Shown here: piece after piece, positions 1 through 5,475 of the stretch | Numbering within the stretch: position 1 is the stretch's first letter | Layout of the letters: the number at the start of each line of letters is the position of its first letter | DNA from: a virus | Virus record (IMG/VR): IMGVR_UViG_3300032561_001745 | Location: 1 to 21,088 of that record | Strand: one strand, 5' to 3' | Length of the DNA: 21,088 nt | Position numbers and translations under genes: made by a program | Notes under the pieces: generated by a model | What the model was told of the DNA's origin: nothing | The model's database searches: none | What the model saw: the letters and a program-made list of their open reading frames with translations, nothing else

Positions 1-326
1 CCACCACCGAGGCCAGCCTTTCCCGGCTCGAAACCGGCAAGCAGCAATACACCGAACGCGTGCTGCTCGCTCTGGCCGACATCTACAAATGCGAACCCCA
101 TGAACTGATCGGGCGCAACCCGCTTGTCGGTGGCGCGGTGATCGACATGGTGGCCAAGCTGGACGCCCGGCGCCAGGCACAGGTCGCCGCGTTCATCGCC
201 GCGACCGAAGAAGCGGAAAAGGTCGAAGATCATCTCGCGGTCGCCGAACCGGCAATGTCATTTCGCGGGCAAACCGATTCGTTCACCCCGGTGCCCACCA
301 CACCGGTTCGCCGCAGAAAGCGGTAA
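1..326 (+). CDS. XRE-family HTH transcriptional regulator, C-terminal part
   Basis: The reading frame is open from position 3 and has no start inside the window, so the gene begins upstream. The visible part opens in the recognition helix and last helices of a Cro/CI-type helix-turn-helix: a segment reading ASLSRLETGKQQYTERVLLA, followed by a typical 'LADIYKCEPHELI' end. A short tail of alternating charged and Ala-rich residues follows, with a basic end (RRRKR). There is no sign of a peptidase or dimerisation domain, so this is a small single-domain regulator. Its position just upstream of the early promoter suggests a lysogeny or early-gene repressor, but it is on the same strand as the early genes, unlike a classic divergent cI. 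Family assignment is firm; role is inferred. Confidence 0.8.
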   Translation, partial: TTEASLSRLETGKQQYTERVLLALADIYKCEPHELIGRNPLVGGAVIDMVAKLDARRQAQVAAFIAATEEAEKVEDHLAVAEPAMSFRGQTDSFTPVPTTPVRRRKR

Positions 327-334
327 CCAAAGCC

Positions 335-865
335 GTGACCGCAGGCAATTCGGCAAGCGATTCCATTGATACAACAACACCATCGCGCGATTATGCGCTG
401 CGCCTGGTCGGTGAACGATATTGCCAGCCGGGCGTCATGCAGTGCCGCATCGGTGAACGGGTCGCGATTCTGCACCAGCTCGAAAATCCGGCCGACGCGC
501 GGACATTGCTGGTCCGCAACGCAAACGGTCACAACATCGGGTTCATCGGGCGCAACAGTTGGCTGCACCGCGCGGTGATCGACGAAGGCCGGGGCGCGCG
601 CGCCGTGATCAAGGATCTGTACACGGGTCAGGCTGGGTATCGGCGCGTCGTCATTGCGGTCGAGTTGGTGCCAGGCCCGATCGAGACATGCACCTACATT
701 CGGCCCTTGATTGGACTGCCGGACAAAAAGCCGGTGACCGTGATCGCCACCCGCAATCGGCGCCGCCAGCCGCCGGTCGAACTTGGCAAAACCGCCCAGG
801 TCTTGTGGAGTATTGCGCTGGGTGTCGTGTTTGTCGTCGCGGCGGTTTTGGCCATCCTCAAATAG
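335..865 (+). CDS. HIRAN-domain protein with C-terminal membrane anchor
   Basis: The protein is 176 residues with a GTG start 8 bases after the XRE gene. Residues about 22-112 fit a HIRAN domain: LVGERYCQPG, then GERVAILHQLENPADARTLLV, then NGHNIGFIGR. HIRAN domains bind DNA ends or damaged DNA and are usually fused to helicases or nucleases; here the domain stands alone. Residues about 155-175 (LWSIALGVVFVVAAVLAIL) form one hydrophobic helix, preceded by a basic stretch (RNRRRQ). This suggests a tail-anchored protein with its DNA-binding domain in the cytoplasm. The combination is uncommon. A role in tethering phage DNA or in host interference is only speculation. Confidence 0.72.
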   Translation: MTAGNSASDSIDTTTPSRDYALRLVGERYCQPGVMQCRIGERVAILHQLENPADARTLLVRNANGHNIGFIGRNSWLHRAVIDEGRGARAVIKDLYTGQAGYRRVVIAVELVPGPIETCTYIRPLIGLPDKKPVTVIATRNRRRQPPVELGKTAQVLWSIALGVVFVVAAVLAILK

Positions 866-884
866 ACTTACACCGGGTGCAAGT
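866..884. promoter_or_regulatory. Dyad operator-like site upstream of the early promoter
   Basis: ACTTACACCGGGTGCAAGT is an imperfect inverted repeat: arms ACTTxCACC and GGTGxAAGT around a central G, with one mismatch. It lies immediately upstream of a good promoter. A second dyad, TTACGTGGTGCGTAA (902-916), overlaps the spacer and -10 box and shares the TTAC and GGTGC elements. Paired sites of this kind fit repressor binding, for example by the XRE protein. The binding protein is inferred. Confidence 0.5.
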
Positions 885-890
885 TTTCGC

Positions 891-919
891 TTGACCTGAT
901 GTTACGTGGTGCGTAAGTT
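891..919 (+). promoter_or_regulatory. Probable sigma70-type early promoter
   Basis: A TTGACC -35 box (891-896) is followed by a 17-base spacer and a TAAGTT -10 box (914-919). The perfect-arm palindrome TTACG-TGGTG-CGTAA (902-916) covers the spacer and the first bases of the -10 box, so a protein bound there would block RNA polymerase. Transcription would begin near 926, leaving a short leader before the ATG at 957. This is the only convincing promoter at the head of the rightward gene series. Confidence 0.6.
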
Positions 920-956
920 TTGGCCCATACCCGGACCCCGGGCATGGAGCCAGCCA

Positions 957-1280
957 ATGCAATTCGCTTCACCAACCATCCGCGACCTGACCGATCGCTA
1001 CGACGATCAGGACGAACCCGAAGAAGAAACCTGCGCGCATCGGCGCCAGCCGGTCGGCCGTTGCCCGGCCGGGTGCGATCATGGCTTTGCCCCCGCGCGG
1101 CCGCTGCGCACGCTTCACCCGTTGGCCGAGGCGATCATCGCCGCCGGCGCCGCGTCGCTGCGCGCCGGTCACCCGGCCGTCGCTGGCGAGTTTGCCGAGG
1201 CCAAGCGCCGCATGCTGCACGAATTCGCCCAGATCGGCGTCTCTCCCGAATGGCTGATGCTGCTGCGGCGGGTGCTGTGA
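957..1280 (+). CDS. Phage hypothetical protein with Cys/His cluster
   Basis: The product has 107 residues. The ATG at 957 is chosen because GGAG lies 7 bases upstream and the alternative GTG at 906 would fall inside the promoter. The N-terminal third is acidic (DDQDEPEEE). It is followed by a Cys/His-rich stretch (CAHRRQPVGRCPAGCDHG, residues about 26-43) that could bind a metal ion. The C-terminal half is predicted helical and Ala-rich. It is the first gene of the early operon. I do not recognise the family. Confidence 0.7.
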   Translation: MQFASPTIRDLTDRYDDQDEPEEETCAHRRQPVGRCPAGCDHGFAPARPLRTLHPLAEAIIAAGAASLRAGHPAVAGEFAEAKRRMLHEFAQIGVSPEWLMLLRRVL

Positions 1281-1552
1281 TCAACGCGCCGGACCTCGAT
1301 CACAACGGCCTCGATCTCGGGCCCGTGCGCGCGCTGTTCACCGATGAAGAGCGCGCCGCGGCCAAGCGCTTGGCCCGCGCCCACCGCAATCTGCCCGGAA
1401 CGATCGATCGCGATCCGGCCGGCCAGGGCTGGCGCTGGCTGCGCGATGCCAAGATCGCGCTGCGCGGCATCGATCCGGGCCCGGCCTACCGCGAAACCCC
1501 ATCACGCCCGGCGCCCAACCGCCGTGTCTACGCAAAGGGATCACCCCGATGA
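1277..1552 (+). CDS. Phage hypothetical protein
   Basis: The product is about 91 residues with a GTG start in a GTGA overlap with the previous stop codon, the same coupling used along this operon. The sequence is rich in Arg and Ala. It has a helical segment (TDEERAAAKRLARAHRNLPG), a Trp-containing middle (GQGWRWLRDAKIALRG) and a basic, Pro-rich tail. There is no membrane segment. The compact basic character would suit nucleic-acid binding, but no family is recognised. The start is supported only by the overlap. Confidence 0.6.
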   Translation: MINAPDLDHNGLDLGPVRALFTDEERAAAKRLARAHRNLPGTIDRDPAGQGWRWLRDAKIALRGIDPGPAYRETPSRPAPNRRVYAKGSPR

Positions 1553-1698
1553 CCCGTTCCCCCGGCTTGCGCGCCAGGATTCGCGCGCTCAACGATCAGG
1601 CCCTGGCACTCGGCCATCCGCCCGTCACGCCCATGCGCACCATCACCGCAGGTTTCTGCCTCTACCTGGTCCTGCTGTCGATCTGGTGGTGGGCATGA
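1549..1698 (+). CDS. Small single-span membrane protein
   Basis: This is a 49-residue ORF starting with an ATGA overlap on the upstream stop codon and ending in a TGA that overlaps the next start. The first 28 residues are basic and helical (GLRARIRALNDQALALG). Residues about 31-48 (TITAGFCLYLVLLSIWWW) form one membrane helix ending in three tryptophans. The tight overlap on both sides is the main support that it is a real gene. Its function is unknown. Confidence 0.6.
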   Translation: MTRSPGLRARIRALNDQALALGHPPVTPMRTITAGFCLYLVLLSIWWWA

Positions 1699-1925
1699 CC
1701 GCGCCTCGCACCCTTCGCACCAGCAGCGATGCCTGCTGGCCGCTGCGCTGCCCCGATGGCCGCACTTTCGCCCAGCGCGCCGCCGATCGCGCCGCCGGCA
1801 TCCCCGATCCTGAACCCGCCACCAAGCGCCGCCGCCAGCCGGCCGCCGGTGTCGAACGCATGCGCGTGGTGAAGGACATCGAAGCGCGCGTGGTGGCGTT
1901 TCGCCTGCGTAATGGAAAGGACTGA
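1695..1925 (+). CDS. Small basic phage hypothetical protein
   Basis: The product has 76 residues and starts with an ATGA overlap on the membrane-protein gene. It is strongly basic: 'KRRRQ' near residue 44 and 'FRLRNGKD' at the end. It carries two cysteines (residues about 13-19) and no hydrophobic span. The following HTH gene begins 5 bases after its stop, and that gene's ribosome binding site lies in this gene's last codons. No family is recognised; its charge and location suggest a nucleic-acid-associated early protein. Confidence 0.6.
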   Translation: MTAPRTLRTSSDACWPLRCPDGRTFAQRAADRAAGIPDPEPATKRRRQPAAGVERMRVVKDIEARVVAFRLRNGKD

Positions 1926-1929
1926 ACCT

Positions 1930-2118
1930 ATGGAGCAGCTGCTCTATTCGATCGAAGACACCTGTCGCCTGCTCAGCCTGGGCCAGACCAAGGTTTTCGA
2001 ACTGCTGTCCACGGGCCAGCTCAAAAGCGTGAAAATCGGCCGCAAACGCCTGATCCAGGCCGCATCGATCCGCGAGATCGCCGAGCACGGCCTGCCGCCC
2101 AAACCGAAGAAGGATTGA
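1930..2118 (+). CDS. Excisionase/MerR-like helix-turn-helix DNA-binding protein
   Basis: The product has 62 residues. The ATG at 1930 is preferred over 1912 because AAGGA lies 8 bases before it. The sequence is that of the HTH_17 excisionase-type winged helix: YSIEDTCRLLSLGQTKVFEL (helix, turn, helix), then the wing STGQLKSVKIGRKRLI, and a last helix beginning AASIREIAEHG. Proteins of this size and fold act as excisionases (with a tyrosine integrase such as the one at 10389) or as small phage regulators. Family assignment is firm; whether it directs excision is inferred. It sits far from the integrase gene. Confidence 0.82.
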   Translation: MEQLLYSIEDTCRLLSLGQTKVFELLSTGQLKSVKIGRKRLIQAASIREIAEHGLPPKPKKD

Positions 2119-2122
2119 GCCG

Positions 2123-2692
2123 ATGGCAACTGCGCCCCTTGACGACGAATTTACGCCGACCGCGCTCGGACATCTGGCCGTCTCGCATTCCGAAGATGTT
2201 GCCGCCGGCATCGATTTTGTGATGGCTTGGCTCAACGATCACCCCGATTGCCGCGATGCCTGGCGCGAACAGATCGAGCGCGCCTTTGCCCGCGACATCG
2301 TGTCCGCCGCCATGACCAGCAAGCGCGGGCGCATTGACCGGCAAGAGGCGAAGGCCGGCGCGGTTATCGGAACGATTGAACCCAAGGCGACCAAGCGCGC
2401 GGCGCCGGCGCCCGTGGTCAGCATGGGCGATGTCATTCGCCTCAATAGCGAGCGTTATCTCGATACGCCGATCTGGGGCGGCAAGCGGTTGCGCGATGCG
2501 ACCATCGCCGAGGTGCGCGATTGCGCCCGAAACTACCACATCACCGGCACCACCATGATCACCAACAGCCGCCGTTATGCCGCGATCGCTGCCGCTGCCG
2601 CGCGCACCGGCGCGGACGACACTGCAACGATCGGCAGCACGCTGGACGAACAGACCGTTCGCCACATCTGGGAGAAGACCGATGGACAGTAA
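2123..2692 (+). CDS. Phage hypothetical protein
   Basis: The product has 189 residues and its ATG is preceded by AAGGA 9 bases upstream. The N-terminal part (residues 1-60) is acidic and helical (DVAAGIDFVMAWLNDHPDCRDAWREQIERAFARDIV). A basic, Ala/Pro-rich linker follows near residues 65-98. The C-terminal half (VIRLNSERYLDTPIWGGKRLRDATIAEVRDCARNY, then an Ala-rich helix) looks like a compact helical domain. No catalytic motif is apparent. It is probably a DNA-metabolism or regulatory protein by operon context only. The hairpin array starts 8 bases after its stop. Confidence 0.7.
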   Translation: MATAPLDDEFTPTALGHLAVSHSEDVAAGIDFVMAWLNDHPDCRDAWREQIERAFARDIVSAAMTSKRGRIDRQEAKAGAVIGTIEPKATKRAAPAPVVSMGDVIRLNSERYLDTPIWGGKRLRDATIAEVRDCARNYHITGTTMITNSRRYAAIAAAAARTGADDTATIGSTLDEQTVRHIWEKTDGQ

Positions 2693-2700
2693 TTTTGAAA

Positions 2701-3209
2701 TTGGGGCGGCTTGTGAGGCATTGACACCCATTGCCTGGGTGCTGCCCCAAACCGACTTTGAGCGGGCCCTGAATGTGATGACATCCTTCGAACTCGTGCC
2801 CGCTCAAATTCCTTTGGCTGACCAGAAGTCCTGTGACATCCCTCTGCGCGTTGTCAGCCAAAACCCTTTCGGCAGCGATGCCGACGCGCGCGGCCTGGAG
2901 TTGCTTGTTACCCGGGTTTCTGATGCCGCGCGCGACAATTTGGGAGGCCAGCCGTCATGTGTTGCCCATATTCCGACTGCCTCCCAATTCGATTTCGGTG
3001 GCCTAGCAACCGATGATACCCTTGCGGGTTCTGCCACCGAACCCCATTGCGACGCGCCCGAAATGTCGTGTTTACCTTTTGTCAGGTGCGCGTCGCAAAC
3101 CCCTTCCACCGCGCCTTTGTACTTGAGTGACCCAATCAATCAGTGTGCGGACGGAAGCACCCCGACTGGCCTGCCCCGTGCTGAAATCCATGATGGAAGT
3201 GCTAATCGG
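2701..3209 (+). repeat. Array of nine 30-base-loop stem-loops with unit-specific stems
   Basis: Nine hairpins follow one another, each with exactly 30 bases between the arms. Left arm / loop / right arm: A 2701-2710/2711-2740/2741-2750; B 2757-2767/2768-2797/2798-2808; C 2813-2822/2823-2852/2853-2862; D 2885-2894/2895-2924/2925-2934; E 2940-2948/2949-2978/2979-2987; F 2994-3002/3003-3032/3033-3041; G 3047-3057/3058-3087/3088-3098; H 3104-3114/3115-3144/3145-3156; I 3162-3170/3171-3200/3201-3209. B-G have perfect arms of 9-11 bp, for example TTTGAGCGGGC/GCCCGCTCAAA. A has one G:U. H has a bulge and one G:U; I has one mismatch and one G:U. Stem sequences differ between units, but most begin TT and end AA. 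Loops begin C (T in A), end T, carry CC at positions 18-19, and carry TG at 12-13 in all but H (core TGWYAYCC). Spacers are 4-6 bases except 22 between C and D. Structured RNA, ssDNA hairpins or protein-binding sites are all possible. Confidence 0.9.
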
Positions 3210-3227
3210 CGCGGCGGCCGGCGCAAG

Positions 3228-3956
3228 GTGGCGGCGCGTCCGCCAGCCGAGCCGGCCGCCGTCGTGGCCGAGATCGTCATGCATTACCGCCGCTATGAAG
3301 ACTTGCGGCGCGCCTATCAGCGGATCGAACTGCAAGCCATCGCCACGTGCCGGGCGATCTGTGGGGGAGACAAGACCGCCGGGATGAAGCTCTACAAGGC
3401 GGCGGACAACGCCGACGCAGAGCTGTGGCTTACGCCCTATCGCATGGCCATGGCGCCGTTGACCGACGCGATCAAGGCGCAGGAAAAGATGCTGGCCGCG
3501 CTGGCCCGCGAATTGCCCGTGTACGAATGGGCCCAGGCTGTGGCCGGCCTTTCTGATCGGTTTCTTGCCATGATCGTCGGGGCCGCCGGGCGGCCGATCA
3601 CGGATTATCGCAACCCGTCATGCTTGTGGAAACGCATGGGCATGGCCGTGATCGACGGCGAGCGCCAGCGGCGCGTGACCGGCGATGCCGCGCTCGTCCA
3701 CGGTTACAATGCCGGGCGCCGGGCGCTGATGTGGAACATCGAGGAATCGATCCTGAAACAACAGTTGCGCAAGGACGAAGAGGCCACGCGCATCGCCAAC
3801 GGTTATTACGGCCAGGTCTACATCGACCGCCGCGCGCACGAGGTTGCGAACAAGGGCGAAAAGTACAGCCACCACCGGGCCAAACGCTACGTTGGCAAAC
3901 GCCTGCTGCGCGAACTCTGGCGCGCATGGCGCGATGGGAAGGGCGGTGCGGCATGA
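3228..3956 (+). CDS. Transposase_20 (IS110-type C-terminal domain) protein lacking the DEDD nuclease half
   Basis: From the GTG at 3228 the product is 242 residues; ATG 3279 is also possible. The frame stays open back to an ATG at 2682 with a good GGAG, which would give 424 residues, but that extension runs straight through the hairpin array and looks non-proteinaceous. The N-terminal half is helical. The C-terminal half matches the helix-hairpin-helix-type IS110/IS116/IS902 domain: VAGLSDRFLAMIVGAAG, then a segment beginning NPSCLWKRMGMAV, NAGRRALMWNIEE, and HHRAKRYVGKRLLRELWRAWR. The RuvC-like DEDD domain that precedes this in IS110 transposases is absent. The serine usually found after the 'GL.P' motif is replaced (MGMAVIDGERQRRV). 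It is therefore probably a domesticated or accessory nucleic-acid-binding protein, not a self-sufficient transposase. Family call is good; role unknown. Confidence 0.72.
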   Translation: MAARPPAEPAAVVAEIVMHYRRYEDLRRAYQRIELQAIATCRAICGGDKTAGMKLYKAADNADAELWLTPYRMAMAPLTDAIKAQEKMLAALARELPVYEWAQAVAGLSDRFLAMIVGAAGRPITDYRNPSCLWKRMGMAVIDGERQRRVTGDAALVHGYNAGRRALMWNIEESILKQQLRKDEEATRIANGYYGQVYIDRRAHEVANKGEKYSHHRAKRYVGKRLLRELWRAWRDGKGGAA

Positions 3957-4231
3957 CCTCGCGCAGCACCAGCACGCTCGGCCAGCCGCTCGCGGTCGAT
4001 CCCGCCGATCCACATCTGCCAGAGGCGCGCGTCAACTGCGCCGCCAACTTGCGCAACCGCGGTTATTACGAAGAGGCGGCGATGTTCGAATGCGGCGCGC
4101 GCGATCAGACCTGGCAGATGAAGCACGAGCTGGCGCGCCTGCGCACCCAGGCCGCGCTGGCCACACCGGCGGCGCCGGGCGCGCGCATCGTGCCGCTGCG
4201 CGGCAGGGCAGCCGATGGCCAGCCGTCATGA
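3953..4231 (+). CDS. Phage hypothetical protein
   Basis: The product has 92 residues and begins with an ATGA overlap on the Transposase_20 gene, so the two are probably translationally coupled. The central part is helical with a tyrosine-rich turn (ANLRNRGYYEEAAMFECGARDQTWQMKHELARLRTQ), resembling a short helical-hairpin repeat. The tail is Ala/Pro/Arg-rich and low in complexity. No family is recognised. Coupling to the preceding gene makes a shared role worth considering. Confidence 0.62.
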   Translation: MTSRSTSTLGQPLAVDPADPHLPEARVNCAANLRNRGYYEEAAMFECGARDQTWQMKHELARLRTQAALATPAAPGARIVPLRGRAADGQPS

Positions 4232-4523
4232 ACCCGATCGGGTTTACCAGGCCCCGCCCGGTATCGCGCGCGGCGAAGTCCTGCCGCCATGGCCGGGCCC
4301 GGATTGGCACCCCAATCTCGGCGATCTGCCCGCCGCCTGCCAGATCATCCATCCCGAGCTGGGCCATGTCACCGGCTATCGCGCTGTTGATGTGGTGCTG
4401 CGCAACGGGTCGGACAGCCGGCACCAAGGCATGCCCTGGCCCGCGGCCGGGCGCTTTCCGCCCACGCGTTGGTCCCTTCTGGGCCACGCGTTCGACATCA
4501 TCTGGTGGCGCCTTTCCGAATGA
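4215..4523 (+). CDS. Phage hypothetical protein
   Basis: The product has 102 residues; its ATG overlaps the previous gene by 17 bases. It is rich in Pro, Trp and His (VLPPWPGPDWHPNLGDLP; HQGMPWPAAGRFPP) and ends in an aromatic, moderately hydrophobic helix (WSLLGHAFDIIWWRL). The pattern suggests a small soluble domain with an amphipathic C-terminus rather than a membrane protein. No family is recognised. About 50 bases without a gene follow, ending in the GGAGG ribosome binding site of the next gene. Confidence 0.6.
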   Translation: MASRHEPDRVYQAPPGIARGEVLPPWPGPDWHPNLGDLPAACQIIHPELGHVTGYRAVDVVLRNGSDSRHQGMPWPAAGRFPPTRWSLLGHAFDIIWWRLSE

Positions 4524-4577
4524 TTTCGCGCTGAACCACGCCGCGTCGCCCGCCATCGACCGCAAACGGAGGCACTG

Positions 4578-5078
4578 ATGCCCGAAACGCTGACCCCCGA
4601 ACCTTTGGTCCAGCCGACCATCACCGGCCCCCGTGGCCGCGCTTGGCGCTGCGATCGCGTCGCCGCGCGCCGCGCTCACCGGCTCGATCGCGATCCCGTG
4701 GTGGCCGACTGGATTGTCGAGCTGCCCGGCCTGCACCAGGCGTTTAGCGCCATCCACATTGCGCTGCAGCACTTGCGCCCGCTCCACTGGCTCGATCGCA
4801 TCGAGCGCGCGGTGCCCGATGCCAGCCACGAACTGTGGATCATGGGCCTCGATCCGCAACACCGCCTGGGCGAAACCGTCCGCGGCACCGGCGATCCACG
4901 CCGCGTCGACTACTGCGCGCAGATCTTCGCCGCCCAACTGCCCGCCCACACCGATGCTGATGCCATCACCCGCATCACCGCCACGATCACCCTGATCTGC
5001 AACGGCGAGCTGAACCCGATCGACCAGGCCCAATGGATCAGCCTCTTCGGCGACGCCATGCTGAAGGGGGCAGCGTGA
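4578..5078 (+). CDS. Phage hypothetical protein
   Basis: The product has 166 residues; GGAGG lies just upstream of the ATG. After a Pro-rich N-terminus the protein is mainly helical, with conserved-looking aromatic and charged positions (VVADWIVELPGLHQAFSAIH; LRPLHWLDRIERAV; ITRITATITLICNGELNPI). There is no membrane span and no recognisable catalytic motif. Its stop codon overlaps the start of the next gene. The function is unknown; its place in the early operon suggests replication-region accessory or host takeover. Confidence 0.65.
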   Translation: MPETLTPEPLVQPTITGPRGRAWRCDRVAARRAHRLDRDPVVADWIVELPGLHQAFSAIHIALQHLRPLHWLDRIERAVPDASHELWIMGLDPQHRLGETVRGTGDPRRVDYCAQIFAAQLPAHTDADAITRITATITLICNGELNPIDQAQWISLFGDAMLKGAA

Positions 5079-5296
5079 TGGCTGGCCACCAGACACACCT
5101 GAATCGTGTGGCGATGAGGATGTTTGACCTTGTCGCGCAAGTCATCGCTGCCGAGAACCGCACCGGCCCCGGCCAGCGCACCTACGCCCGAAGCCGCGAC
5201 CAGTTCACCCCCGCCAACATCAACCGCAACACCGGTAAGCCGCACGAACACAAACGCGAGATCGCGCGCCGGCTGCGCCAATCGGAGGGCAAGTGA
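5078..5296 (+). CDS. Small phage hypothetical protein
   Basis: The product has 72 residues. The ATG at 5078 is preceded by AAGGGGG 7 bases upstream; a GTG one codon earlier is an alternative. The N-terminal half is helical (HLNRVAMRMFDLVAQVIAAE). The C-terminal half is very basic and rich in Asn, His and Arg (NINRNTGKPHEHKREIARRL), which suggests nucleic-acid binding. No family is recognised. The next gene starts at its stop codon. Confidence 0.6.
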   Translation: MAGHQTHLNRVAMRMFDLVAQVIAAENRTGPGQRTYARSRDQFTPANINRNTGKPHEHKREIARRLRQSEGK

Positions 5297-5475
5297 TGGA
5301 CATTACCTTACACTGGCACTGGCCGCAATGGACCTACCTGACCCTGATTCTGCTGAGCTTGGCCAGCCATTGCAGAAAGCACGGCCAGCCGCGCGATCCC
5401 TACAACGCCTTCGACGCGTTGATCGCATTCATGATCACGATCTTCATCCTCACCTGCGGAGGCTTTTTCGCATGA
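5296..5475 (+). CDS. Small two-span membrane protein
   Basis: The product has 59 residues and GGAGGG stands about 6 bases before the ATG at 5296. Two hydrophobic segments are visible: residues about 9-24 (WPQWTYLTLILLSLAS) and 43-58 (LIAFMITIFILTCGGF). They are separated by a short basic, polar loop (HCRKHGQPRDPYN). The size and topology are common for phage inner-membrane proteins of unknown role. It lies far from the lysis genes, so a holin role is unlikely. The end overlaps the following start by 4 bases (ATGA). Confidence 0.65.
   Translation: MDITLHWHWPQWTYLTLILLSLASHCRKHGQPRDPYNAFDALIAFMITIFILTCGGFFA

Noticed and set aside
906-956. GTG start at 906 for the first early gene
   Set aside because: It lies within the promoter spacer, so the mRNA would begin downstream; the ATG at 957 has its own GGAG.
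2804-3139. Minus-strand ORF inside the hairpin array
   Set aside because: It coincides with the inverted-repeat array and shows no recognisable protein features; the structure explains the region better.
2701-3209. CRISPR array or integron attC cassette array
   Set aside because: The repeated part is not a constant sequence: stems differ in each unit and only loop length and a short loop core are shared, unlike CRISPR repeats; no attC R boxes are seen.
3212-3261. Tenth hairpin unit
   Set aside because: The GC-rich 11-bp dyad has a 28-base loop and lacks the conserved loop core, and it lies in the likely gene start, so chance is plausible.
4032-5096. Minus-strand open frame of 354 codons
   Set aside because: It spans three consecutively overlapping plus-strand genes and has the composition of a shadow frame.
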